Shown piece by piece: positions 11,535-25,560 of a DNA stretch of 64,000 bases. This DNA is from Anolis sagrei. Its lineage: Eukaryota; Chordata; Lepidosauria; Squamata; Anolidae. The notes below the pieces were generated by a model. It did not search any database. It worked only from the letters and a program-made list of their open reading frames with translations, and was not told the origin of the DNA. How positions within the stretch are numbered: position 1 is the stretch's first letter; each line of letters opens with the position of its first letter. Position numbers and translations under genes: made by a program. Location of the stretch: contig NC_090022.1 of NCBI RefSeq assembly GCF_037176765.1, positions 49,787,209 to 49,851,208 of the forward strand, in the 5' to 3' direction.

Positions 11535-12325
11535 TGTATTGTCGAAGACTTTCATGGCCGGAATCACTGGGTTGTTGTAGGTTTTTTCGGGCTATATGGC
11601 CATGTTCTAGACCTAGAGGCATTCTCTCCTGACGTTTCACCTGCATCTATGGCAAGCATCCTCAGAAGTTGTGAGATCTGTGGGAACTAGGAAAATGGGT
11701 TTATATATCTATGGAATGACCTGGCTGGGACAAAGAACTCTTGTCTGCTGGAGCTAGGTGTGACTGTTTCAACTGACCACCTTGATTAGCATTTGATGGC
11801 CTGGCAGTGCCGGGGGCAATCATTTTCTTGAGAGGTGATTAGATCATAGAATCATAGAATAGAATCATAGAATCCAAGGGTCGGAAGAGACCTCATGGGC
11901 CATCCAGTCCAACCCCCTGCCAAGAAGCAGGAATATTGCATTCAAATCACCCCTGACAGTTGGCCATCCAGCCTCTGTTTAAAAGCTTCCAAAGAAGGAG
12001 CCTCCACCACACTCCGGGGCAGAGAGTTCCACTGCTGAATGGCTCTGAGAGTTCCACTGCTGAAACGCTCTGAGAGTTCCACTGCTGAACAAAATCTGGC
12101 TACCAGTATTTAAAAAACTCTAAAATTACAACAGCAAAACAACAGAGAGGATACAAACAAGGACATCTAATCACCTCACAACAAAGGATTGCCCCAGGCA
12201 CTGCCAGGCCATCAAATGCTAATCAAGGTGGTGAGTTGAAACATTCACACCTAGCTCCAACAGACAAGAGTTCTTTGTCCCACCCTGGTCATTCCACAGA
12301 TATATTCCACAATCTGCCACAAATG
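11535..12325 (-). mobile_element. Palindromic element (family E) interrupted by CR1
   Basis: Begins TGTATTGTCGAAGACTTTC, with inverted arms (GGCCTGGCAGTGCC / GGCACTGCCAGGCC) around a central loop. A CR1 copy lies inside at 11,846-12,090. The far end is missing. Other copies: 13,222, 53,516 and 55,110. Confidence 0.6.
11846..12090 (-). mobile_element. CR1 3' end, minus strand, inside palindromic element
   Basis: Starts with ATCATAGAATCATAGAAT octamer repeats, the CR1 3' end, then CCATCCAGTCCAACCCCCTG. A 23-bp segment (GAGAGTTCCACTGCTGAA plus spacer) is repeated three times at 12,026-12,088. Confidence 0.75.
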
Positions 12326-12363
12326 AAAATAGCTAAGAAAGTCAGGCAAGAGTGCATCTACAC

Positions 12364-12535
12364 AAGGCCTGGGCCAAGTTGGGGCCCTTCAGGTGTTTTG
12401 GGCTTCAACTCCCACCATTTCTAACAGCCTCAGGCCCCTTCCTTTTCCCCCTCAGCCGCTTAAGGGGCCTGAGGCTATTAGAAATGGTGGGAGTTGAAGC
12501 CCAAAACACCCGAAGGGCCCCAATTTGGCCCAGGC
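12364..12535. mobile_element. Palindromic MITE (family C) upstream of VHL
   Basis: Arms of about 70 bp carry GGTGTTTTGGGCTTCAACTC and its complement around a CCCTTCCTTTTCCCC loop. hAT-like ends (GGCCTGGGCCAA) resemble the fuller copy at 63,308. It lies about 30 bp outside the VHL CpG island. Confidence 0.6.
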
Positions 12536-12666
12536 CTGGTGGATATGAATCCAACCCAAACACCCACCCTCCTCTTCAGCACAGAGCTCGAACTGCGCAG
12601 GCGCCGAAAAGCGGCCCCGCCCACGGAAGAGGCCGAGCAGCCCTGCCAAACAATGGCTGCCTGGGG

Positions 12667-12678
12667 TGCGCATGCGCC
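12667..12678 (+). promoter_or_regulatory. NRF1-type palindrome upstream of VHL
   Basis: TGCGCATGCGCC matches the NRF1 consensus YGCGCAYGCGCR at 11 of 12 positions. It lies 94 bp before the VHL start codon. A weaker related site (TGCGCAGGCGCC) is near 12594. Confidence 0.5.
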
Positions 12679-12721
12679 AAGGCGCGCGCCCCTTCAAAAC
12701 TCCGCGTCCTCCCACAGAGCG

Positions 12722-12751
12722 ATGGCCGCTTCTGAGGGTCTGTCCTCGTAG
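12722..12751 (+). CDS. Upstream ORF in VHL leader (9 codons)
   Basis: ATG at 12722 opens a 9-codon frame, MAASEGLSS, ending in TAG at 12749-12751, 20 bp before the VHL start and in another frame. It counts as a uORF only if transcription begins upstream of 12722, which cannot be shown here. A purine at -3 (A) and G at +4 give its ATG a favourable context. Confidence 0.4.
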   Translation: MAASEGLSS

Positions 12752-12771
12752 GTCCGAAGAAGGCAGGAAGG

Positions 12772-17548
<4,777 letters not shown>

Positions 17549-18722
17549 AAAAAGTGAAGAGGGACTGAGATCATGATAGAAATGAAGAATATCTGAAAAA
17601 GTTACTTTTGCTAATAAACTGAGGCACGCAAAAAGGATTAGCTGTGCTTTATGAACTGAATGTGACCCTTTTGTTACGGTATGGGACATTCTCTGAGGAC
17701 ACTTATAGGCACATGACAGTGAAATGAGAGGCAGCCATGATGGTTGAATATACTTGGCTAAATCTGCGTAAACCTTGGTCCAAGTATTATTTTTTCTTCA
17801 AGTTGTACACTTGACAAAGATGTTTTCATATGGCTCCTCCCTTATTTAATCATCTTGTTATAGTTGGTTATGAAACACCTTTTCTTAGTTGAGCAAGTTA
17901 AATCTCATGCAGAAGGATAAGTTAATCTTAATTGTAACTTGATATGTAATTCTTAAGTATGAGAAGTTACTGCTGGGTGGATTTGCTGGGTAGTTGTTTT
18001 TTTTTACAAGTCCTGTTTCAGATGGTGCTTTCAGTGCATAGAATCTGTATTCTTCTATACTTATCTTTGGTTTACTGTAAAAATAGTATAGTGGAAACAA
18101 AGTTGTAAGTTATATTTACTTTTGGAGGACCATTCTGAGACTCCTGACACAAAACAAGAACCTTATAAGCCTATTGCACAGATAAGTTACTAAACCTGAT
18201 CGCAAGTTTCTTTTGAATTATAGAAGTAAATTGAAGAAATATGAATATAATAGCCTGACTATTTTTAGATGCACCAAGTATGCATGAATCTCTGGTCACA
18301 ATGTGAAAATTGCAAAAGTCTCCTTGCCTTTCCTAACCTCTCCTCAACTCTGTACATTCCTCTACACATTCCTGAGGCATTACAAACCTGGTTAGTGAAA
18401 TATATTTGCTTTGTTTATAGAAGCATTACAATTGAACTATTGTCCTATTTTCAGTATCTTATGTCTGCAACTATTGTGTTTTGTATGACTGCAATTATCA
18501 AATCATTATATATATATAATCTTTAACATTCGATTTTGTACACTTAATTCCAATTAAAAATGCATCTTGAAGAGGAACCTGTGAAATGGAATGGCTAGCA
18601 ACATCATTGTGTACTTTATTTGTTGAAATGAATGTTTCCTTCTGTAAAGTTACTGGTTTGTGATGGTGTATATATACTGACTCTGCTCTGTAAAGTTGGT
18701 TTTTTTTAAACCCATGAATTTC
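17549..18722 (+). other. VHL: VHL 3' untranslated region (end inferred)
   Basis: About 1.2 kb of AT-rich, repeat-poor sequence runs from the stop to a BovB insertion. Candidate poly(A) hexamers are AATAAA at 17613-17618, very close to the stop, and ATTAAA at 18553-18558 with a T/G-rich run after it. Mammalian VHL has a long 3'UTR, so the distal site is the likelier main one. Confidence 0.5.
18553..18558 (+). terminator. Candidate distal VHL poly(A) signal ATTAAA
   Basis: The hexamer is followed at about 50-70 bp by T/G-rich sequence (TTGTGTACTTTATTTGTTG). The upstream alternative AATAAA at 17613 is only 65 bp after the stop. Confidence 0.3.
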
Positions 18723-18733
18723 TTCATATTTTT

Positions 18734-19850
18734 ATAAGCTTATGTTTTAGATTTTGTAAACATCTAAAGCTTTTGACTGTGTGGATCATAATAAATTGTG
18801 GCAAGTTCTTAGTGGGATGGCCATCCCAAGGCACCTTGTCTCTCTCCTGAGGAATCTGTACAAGGACCAAGTAGCAACAGTAAGAACTGACCACGGAACA
18901 ACAGACTGGTTCAAGATTGGGAAAGGCGTACGGCAAGGCTGCATACTCTCACCCAACCTTTTTAACTTGTATGCAGAACACATCATGCGATGTGCGGGGC
19001 TGGATGAATGCAAAGCTGGGGTGAAAATTGCTGGAAGAAACATTTAACAACCTCAGATATGCAGATGACACCACTCTGATGGCCGAAAGCGAGGAGGAGC
19101 CGAGGAGCCTTCTAATCAAGGTGAAAGAAGAAAGCGCAAAAGCCGGGTTGCAGCTAAACGTCAAAAAAACCAAGATTATGGCAACAAGAATAATTGACAA
19201 CTGGAAAATAGAGGGAGAAACCGTGGAGGCCGTGACAGACTTTGTATTTCTAGGTGCAAAGATTACTGCAGATGCAGACTGTAGCCAGGAAATCAGAAGA
19301 CGCTTACTTCTTGGGAGGAGAGCAATGTCCAGTCTCGATAAAATAGTGAAGAGTAGAGACATCAGACTGGCAACAAAGATCCGCCTAGTCAAAGCCATGG
19401 TATTCCCTGTAGTCACCTACGGATGTGAGAGCTGGACCTTAGGGAAGGCTGAGCGAAGGAAGATAGATGCTTTTGAGCTGTGGTGCTGGAGGAAAGTGCT
19501 GAGAGTGCCTTGGACTGCGAGAAGATCCAACCAGTCCATCCTCCAGGAAATAAAGCCCGACTGCTCATTGGAGGGAAGGATACTAGAGACAAAGTTGAAG
19601 TACTTTGGCCACATCATGAGGAGACAGGAAAGCTTAGAGAAGACAATTATGCTGGGGAAAGTGGAAGGCAAAAGGAAGAGGGGCCGACCAAGGGCAAGAT
19701 GGATGGATGGCATCCTTGAAGTGACTGGACTGACCTTGAGGGAGCTGGGGGTGGTAACGGCCGACAGGGAGCTCTGGCGTGGCCTGGTCCATGAGGTCAC
19801 GAAGAGTCGGAGACGACTGAACGAGTGAACAACAACAACAACAAACATGT
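18734..19850 (+). mobile_element. RTE-BovB LINE, 5'-truncated
   Basis: Holds the reverse transcriptase from FDCVDHNKLWQVL through RQGCILSPNLFNLYAE, catalytic YADD (LRYADDTTLMAE), GCESWTLGKAERRKIDAFEL, RVPWTARRSNQSIL and HEVTKSRRRLNE, ending in an (ACA)n tail. These motifs are those of squamate and ruminant BovB. One +1 shift separates the frames at about 19,046 (extra T before AACAACCTC), and a stop lies near 18,763. From 19,050 to 19,828 the frame is open for 259 codons, suggesting a fairly young insertion. TCATATTTTT at 18724-18733 and 19864-19873 is a candidate target duplication, although about 14 bases lie between tail and repeat. Confidence 0.9.
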
Positions 19851-19929
19851 ATGGAATTTTTCCTCATATTTTTTTAAAGGACATACATGGTTTTACATTC
19901 AGCAAGGAGTACAGATTAGGGTAATGTGA

Positions 19930-20170
19930 TAGAGTGCCTGAGACACAGAGTTTGAATCCCATAATCAAGTGTGGGAATCCAACATTGGGCTAACCCCCCC
20001 CCCTCCTTCTCTCTCTAGACCTCAGAGGAAGGCAAAGGCCCATCCACTATGAACAGATCTTGTAAAGAAAGCCCCATAACAGGGTTGATTTATGGATCCA
20101 CTGCCAAGATGCTACTTCTGAGAGACAATCATAATAGAATTGCTGTAAGTCGGAAATGACTTGCCAGCAC
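19930..20170 (+). mobile_element. CORE-SINE-like tRNA-derived SINE
   Basis: GAGTTTGAATCCC (B-box-like), CCTCAGAGGAAGGCAAAGGC, then GTAAGTCGGAAATGACTTGC and CAGCACACAGCAACAA. Reverse-strand relatives are at 26,455, 40,815 and 52,672. Confidence 0.5.
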
Positions 20171-20334
20171 ACAGCAACAAGATTGGGTAGAGTTCAAATG
20201 AGATATTTTTAGTTGGCATAGGGAAGCCATTGTCAGGAGAGCCTTGCTCAATCTTTTGATTTCCAAAGGACCATGGTGATTTGCATTTAACAGCAGTGGG
20301 TTAGGTTCCTTTGTGCCTTTCACCACTGCTGAAT

Positions 20335-21270
20335 ATCTTTTATTTACTTATTTACTTCATTTCTACCCCACCTTTCTCGACCCGAGGGTACTCGAGGCAG
20401 CTTACAAATCCGGCAATAATAATTCAATGCCACACAGGTAAACAATAAAACACATCTCATCAAAATATAAACAATATAAGCAATTCAAATTCTTAACAAT
20501 CTATCAAACAGATTAAATGTCTTCTCTGTCCTAAACAAAGTTGAAGTACTTTGGCCACATCATGAGGAGATAGCAAAGCCTAGAGAAGACAATTATGCTG
20601 GGGAAAGTGGAAGGTAAAAGGAAGAGGGGCCGACTAAGGGCAAGATAAGTGGTCCTGGACTGACCTTGAAGGAGCTGGGGGTGGGGACGGCCGACAGAGA
20701 GCTCTGGCGTGGGCTGGTCCATGAGGTCACGAAGAGTCGGAGACGACTGAACGAATGAAAAACAACTGTCCTAGAACTGCAGCAATACCAGGAAGCAGAA
20801 AATATAAGACCTGCTTTCAGTAAACAGTTATTTACTTCTACACTTCAGTTCTTAGATGCATTCCCACAAGGTGGTCCAGAAGGTGGTCAATGGTATTGAA
20901 GGCAGCTGAGAGGTCCAGCAGAACCAACAGGGACACACTCTCCATGTCTAGCTCCCAGCATAGATCATCCACTAAGGTGACCAAGAGTGTCTCAGTACCA
21001 TGTCCCGGTCTAAAGCCAGACTGAGCCGGATTCAGAAAATCCATGTCTTCCAATAATACCTGGAGTTGTGAGGCCACCACACTTTCCAGGACTTTGCCCC
21101 AAAAGGGGAGTTTGGAAACTGGCCGATAGTTGACGAATTGAGTGGGGCCCAGTGATGTCTTTTTCAAGGGAGGCATTAACCACCACCTTCACCCACTTGG
21201 TCAATCCTCCTCTGTCTTTTCTTTTATCAGCCAGGATGGGCAGGGGTCTAGGATGCATGTGGTCGCTCTC
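20335..21270 (-). mobile_element. L2-like LINE with RT remnant, minus strand, split by BovB
   Basis: The minus strand encodes RT pieces FVNYRPVSKLPFWGKVLE, LNPAQSGFRPGHGTETLL and SLLVLLDLSAAFNTIDH, then a large internal gap and a 3' tail at 20,335-20,525 (CCCCACCTTTCTCGACCC on + strand). A BovB end is inserted at 20,534-20,765. Confidence 0.7.
20534..20765 (+). mobile_element. BovB 3' end nested in L2-like LINE
   Basis: Nearly identical to the 3' part of the copy at 19,590-19,830 (GAAGTACTTTGGCCACATCA, GAGTCGGAGACGACTGAACG). Flanked by CTGTCCTA at 20526-20533 and 20766-20773. Has an internal deletion relative to the longer copy. Confidence 0.75.
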
Positions 21271-21431
21271 ATTCCTCCAAGTATCTTGTCCACATCCTCG
21301 GGTTTAACTAGTTGAAATGAATCCAACAAAATCGGACAAGCAGGTGCTCATGTTACATCCTCAGAGACTGCCGTTAAACATGGTGTCCAGTCAGTAGTTG
21401 GTGGAAGCATATGCTACCAACTTAGTTTACT

Positions 21432-21640
21432 CAGGATATATCTACACTGCATCTTATAACTGCCATGGCTCCATGCTGTGGATTCTTGCTGTGGATCCTA
21501 TAGTTTAGTGAGGAACCAGCACTCTTTGGCAGAGAAGGCGAAAGACCTTGTAAAACTACAGCTCTTAGGCTTCCATAGCATTGAGCCATGCCTGTTAAAG
21601 TGGTATCAAACTGCATTCTATTAAATGGATGCACCCAGGC
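21432..21640. mobile_element. Palindromic MITE (family B)
   Basis: TATATCTACACTGCATC start, AACTGCCATGGCTCCATGC, GCACTCTTTGGCAGAGAAGG, and right arm CTGTTAAAGTGGTATCAAAC ending GGATGCACCCA. Confidence 0.6.
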
Positions 21641-22120
21641 TCTAAGATGGTAGAAGATCCCTTTGCGTGCTGACATGCCTAACTTCTGTAAGCAATGGTG
21701 ATAGATAGTCCCAGTAGTCATGAAATCTGCTGGCAGATGTTTTTTACCTTTTCCTGTTTGGCAATTGAGTTAAGTACATTCCTTTTATTTTCAGAGTAGT
21801 ACAGCATTGTTCTCCTTAACGGATGTTTGGATGGGGCAGTGATACAGAGAGGATTTGCTGGCTCCTTCCTACTTTTCTCTTCTGCATTGCCTTAAGTTAC
21901 ATTACTTTCTTATCTCAAAACAACGGGATCCTTCAGTAGATACCCGTTTTCTATAAATTGTACAATTTCCATATTTGTTTCTGGCAATGTCGAACTGCAA
22001 ATTCATGATTATTGTTTTTTAAGCATCTCCATTGAAGTTGCAATCTAAACATACTAAAAAATAAGCCTGATTGAGTGCTGTGGGAAGTAACAACTAAATA
22101 TCCATGCATTTAGGGTGATA
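21640..22120. other. Intergenic, nothing recognised
   Basis: AT-rich sequence without a coding frame or recognisable repeat, between MITE B and the TAA/R4 cluster. Confidence 0.5.
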
Positions 22121-22189
22121 TAGTCTTTCTCTATAGATAGTGACAATAAATGTGTTTGAGCTAGGTGTCCCCACCATGTAACAACAACA

Positions 22190-22291
22190 ACAACAACACA
22201 CAGTCCTAAACACTTGGGAAGTGTTTGACTTGTGATTTTTGATACGAAATCCAGCAAATATGCCTCATTTGCTGTGTCATACTGTCAGTAA

Positions 22292-22336
<45 letters not shown>

Positions 22337-22678
22337 TTGTCAGTGTTGCAATCCCAGGTGTCAGCAGGATTGACAAGAAAACTGGAAAAGCTTGTACAAT
22401 ATGAAGATTTAAAGATAGAACTGCAAAGACTCAGTCAAAGTGGTCCCAGTGGTGATCAGCACACTGGGTGCAGTACCTAAAGACCTTGGCCTGCACTTAA
22501 ACACAATCGGCGCTGATAAAATTATCATGTGTCAGCTGCAAAAGACCACTCTACTCGGACCTGCATGCATTATTTGCCGATACATCACACAGTCCTAGAA
22601 ACTTGGGAAGTGCCCGACGTATAATCGAATGCAAAAGCGAGCATAGTGATCTTTTTTCCGAGTACTAATCTTGTATCA

Positions 22679-22720
<42 letters not shown>

Positions 22721-22803
22721 CACACAGTCCTAAACACTTGGGAAGTGTTCAGCTTGTGATTTTGTGATACAAAATCCAGTGTATATATCTTGTTTACTGT
22801 GTC

Positions 22804-22847
<44 letters not shown>

Positions 22848-23058
22848 GATCTCAACCGGCATTTGGAAAGAATAAACATTGACAAAATCACTATCTGTCA
22901 ACTACAAAAGGCCACCTTACTTGGATCTTTGCACATCATTCGAAAATACATCACACCGTCCTAGACGCTTGGGAAGTGTTTGACTTGTGATTTTTTGATA
23001 CGAAATCCAGCATATAGATCTCATTTGCTGTGACATACTGTACTTTTGTGTCAGTAAA

Positions 23059-23094
<36 letters not shown>

Positions 23095-23100
23095 TTAATA
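22190..23100 (+). mobile_element. Four R4/Dong-like LINE 3' ends separated by (TAA)n
   Basis: The tail CACACAGTCCTAAACACTTG-like occurs at 22,196, 22,587, 22,721 and 22,954. Each copy ends in (TAA)n at 22,287-22,335, 22,679-22,720, 22,806-22,846 and 23,060-23,099. Two copies keep the ORF end: [17 protein letters not shown] and [21 protein letters not shown]4/Dong elements are known to favour TAA repeats. Confidence 0.6.
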
Positions 23101-23179
23101 ATACTTTATATACCATCCTTTTGGGGAGATTTTGTTGTTGTTCACTCGTTTAGGATGGTACATAAATAAAATGTTGTTG

Positions 23180-23655
23180 TTATATAGGGCCAGGCTGTAG
23201 CACAGCTGGTTAATCACTAGCATCAATAAATCACTGCCGACTGGAAGGTGGCAAGTTCAAAGCCCGAGTTGGGTTTGAGCTCCTGACTGTTAATAACCCA
23301 GCTTACTGTTCACCTAAGCAGTTCAAAAACAGCTGAGCTGTGAGTAGAAAAATTAGGGACCGTTTAAAGCGGGGAGGTTAATTTATAACACCATAAAAAT
23401 GCCACAGATCAAAGAAGAAATACTACGATCAAACGCACAGCGTCATAGTGGATGAAGTGACAGCTCCCTCTGTGGCTGGAATCGAGCAACCTTCAGGAGC
23501 CGAAGTTGGAAAAAAAATGCTGAATTACTTCTATCTGTCTGTATGTCTTGTATGTCTAAAAGCAGCATGGATTGTTTGCCGTACATGTGTGCATTCTGAT
23601 CTGCCCTGGGTCCCCTTCGAGGTGAGAAGGGCGAAATATAAATACTGTAAATAAA
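23180..23655 (+). mobile_element. tRNA-derived SINE
   Basis: Head GTAGCACAGCTGGTTAATCA (A-box-like) and GGCAAGTTCAAAGCCCG (B-box-like). Tail CCCTGGGTCCCCTTCGAGG then AATATAAATACTGTAAATAA, the CR1/L2-like 3' tail used by squamate SINEs. Confidence 0.55.
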
Positions 23656-24022
23656 TACATATGGTGGGGACACCTAGCTCAAACACCTTTATTGTCACCA
23701 TCTCTACTCCCAGGTGAGTGTCCAAATAGGGGGGATAACAGCATGCAATGTATACGTTTTTTGATCCTGCATAAAATGTCAGAACAAATAATTCCTATTT
23801 TCGGAAGATAAATGAGCAAACCAGTGGTACAATACATAGTTCGGACACACTTGTCTGTCTCTTCCCAGTTATGATTATCAGTAAGAGTGAAGTTGCCTCA
23901 TTGCAGAAGTTCATTGTATTTCCTGCCAAGAAATATAAGTAAGTTTTTCAAGATAGCTCGTGGCGCATATAATCAGAGAAGAATTTTTTTTATTCCCTTC
24001 CTGTTTTGGCTGTAAAAAAACT

Positions 24023-24567
24023 AGGGCTGGGCGGTTTCGTTTCGTTAATTCGTAATTCGTTAAAAATTCGTTATTTTTTTTATAACGAAGCGATAACGAA
24101 CCATTCTGGAGCAACTTAAAAATGAAACAAATTTTTAAATTCGTTTCGTAAATGCTTCTTGATTCGTTATGTATTCGTTTCATTATCGGTTTGAGGTCAT
24201 TTCGTTATTATTTCTGCATGTCTGGGGCAAGTTTTATAGTTGTTTTTTGTTTAATTAGTGAAAAAAAATTATAATATCACACCAACAGTCAACAACAGAG
24301 GGAGAGGGAAGCTTCAGAAGTTCCCCCTGTCCCATTTGGAGGTATTTTAGCGTATTGCGCGGTCGCGACCGCCATTAACGAATCGATTCGTTATTGTTAT
24401 TTGTTTCGTTAATGTTTCGTAATTTTTTTAACATTTACGAAATTTCGTAAATATTGAACTTTTTAAAAGAAAAATTTCGGAATTCTTTTAAATATCGAAA
24501 CGCAAAAACCCCAAAAAAATGAATCAATTTTAGAAACAAATTTTTCCATTGTTACCCAGGCCTAAAA
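24023..24567. mobile_element. AT-rich element packed with TTCGTTA/TAACGAA motifs
   Basis: Short inverted ends TAGGGCTGGGC and, on the other strand, TAGGCCTGGGT. The interior is mostly A/T with many TTCGTTA, TAACGAA and TTCGTAA heptamers and a small GC core (GCGCGGTCGCGACCGCC near 24,357). Likely a nonautonomous DNA transposon; family not recognised. Confidence 0.5.
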
Positions 24568-24689
24568 AACCCCCAAAACTTTTGACTTCAAATGAGTGAC
24601 GTCATAGAGGACAGAAAGGGAGGGGCAAATAACCTAATATGATTGGCTCTTCGTTTTGTCACTCCACCCCTTAGATAAATGACTGCTGA

Positions 24690-24838
24690 CCTTCCACACA
24701 GCAGAATAAAATCCCACATAATCTGCTCTGAACCGGATTTTTTTGGCAGTGTGGACTCAGATAACCCGGTTCAAAGCAGATATTGTGGGATTTTCTGCCT
24801 TGGTATTCTGAGATATAGGGCTGTGTTGGAAGGGCCCT
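24690..24838. mobile_element. Palindromic MITE (family A)
   Basis: CCTTCCACACAGCAGAATAA left end, GCAGTGTGGACTCAGATAAC centre, right end GGGCTGTGTTGGAAGGGCCC. Same family as 4,745 with shifted consensus. Confidence 0.55.
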
Positions 24839-25155
24839 GAAGAATGTAGAATTAATGAGGTTTGGCACCACTTTAACTACCATGACTCATGGGATTTGTA
24901 GTTTTAGGTCTTGAGCCTTCTCTGTCCAAAAGAAGGCTTACCAAACTACAACTCTTGGGACCATACAACCCAGAATATCAAGGTAGAAAAATCCCACAAT
25001 ATCTGCTCTAGACTGAGTTATCTGAGTCCGCACAGTTCGAAGCAGATAATGTGGGGTTTTATTCAGCTGTGTGGAAGGGGCCCCAGCATCCATAAGCACT
25101 GAGCCACGGGAGTATGAAGCGGTGTCAACCCGCATTGATTCTACAGTGGAGACGC
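24839..25155. mobile_element. MITE family B split by MITE family A, beside IRAK2 promoter
   Basis: Left arm of B (24,839-24,970: TAGAATTAATGAGGTTTGGC) and right arm (25,087-25,155: GCATTGATTCTACAGTGGAG) are separated by a family A copy at about 24,970-25,086 (CCACAATATCTGCTCTAGAC to GTGTGGAAGGGGCC). Confidence 0.55.
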
Positions 25156-25560
25156 CCCCAAGTGCGGGAAGCGCCTTTGCGTCAGGAGTGGAGGGACACG
25201 CGTCACGTCTGAAGGGCGGGGCGAGACCCGGGAAAGCCCCTGCGGGGCGGCCAAAGGAGCAGGAGCTGGAAAGGCGAGTTTCCAAAGAGGAAGGCGGCAG
25301 AGGCGTCTCTCTTGAGTTTGAAGGGGTTGGTCTGGATGGCCTTTGGGGTCTCTTCCAACTCTTCTCTGAGTCTGTAAAGAAGGCTCTCTCTCTCTCTCTG
25401 CCGGGATCCCCATGGCCAAAGGCGGCGAGGAGGGAATGGACCCCCCCGAATACATCCACGGCATCCCCGCCTGGGTCCTGGAGGACTTCTGCCAGAAGAT
25501 GGACTGCCTCCACGACTACGACTGGATGCGCTTTGGTGAGCCCTTTTGGTGGCCTCTCTC
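25100..25560 (+). promoter_or_regulatory. IRAK2: CpG-rich IRAK2 promoter and first exon region
   Basis: CpG-dense sequence starts within the tail of a MITE (about 25,150) and continues through exon 1. A (CT)n tract at about 25,385-25,400 sits just before the start codon. No TATA box is evident. Confidence 0.6.
25412..25535 (+). CDS. IRAK2: IRAK2 exon 1: start of death domain
   Basis: 124 bp, phase 1 out. ATG at 25412 (C at -3, G at +4) and a second in-frame ATG at 25436 (G at -3, G at +4). The sequence from the second Met, [19 protein letters not shown], aligns best with human MACYIYQLPSWVLDDLC. Donor GTGAGC. Confidence 0.93.

Larger units (their letters stand above)
22130..23705. repeat. 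45-bp inverted repeat framing the TAA/R4 and SINE cluster
   Basis: GTGTTTGAGCTAGGTGTCCC at about 22,152 recurs inverted at about 23,672 (GGGACACCTAGCTCAAACAC). The match extends to about 45 bp (22,130-22,178 and 23,658-23,705) with a few mismatches. The arms point inward around about 1.5 kb. Confidence 0.65.

Noticed and set aside
22764-22964. Frame with a poly-Asn run
   Set aside because: Product of a (TAA)n array plus the R4/Dong-like tail, not a host gene.
22190-23100. CRISPR-like alternation of repeats and spacers
   Set aside because: The repeats are (TAA)n and the 'spacers' are related LINE 3' ends; vertebrate context.
23210-23300. tRNA gene-like boxes
   Set aside because: The A and B boxes belong to SINE heads (also at 14,690, 26,050, 28,400, 29,160, 35,720, 48,810); no cloverleaf or terminator of a real tRNA gene.
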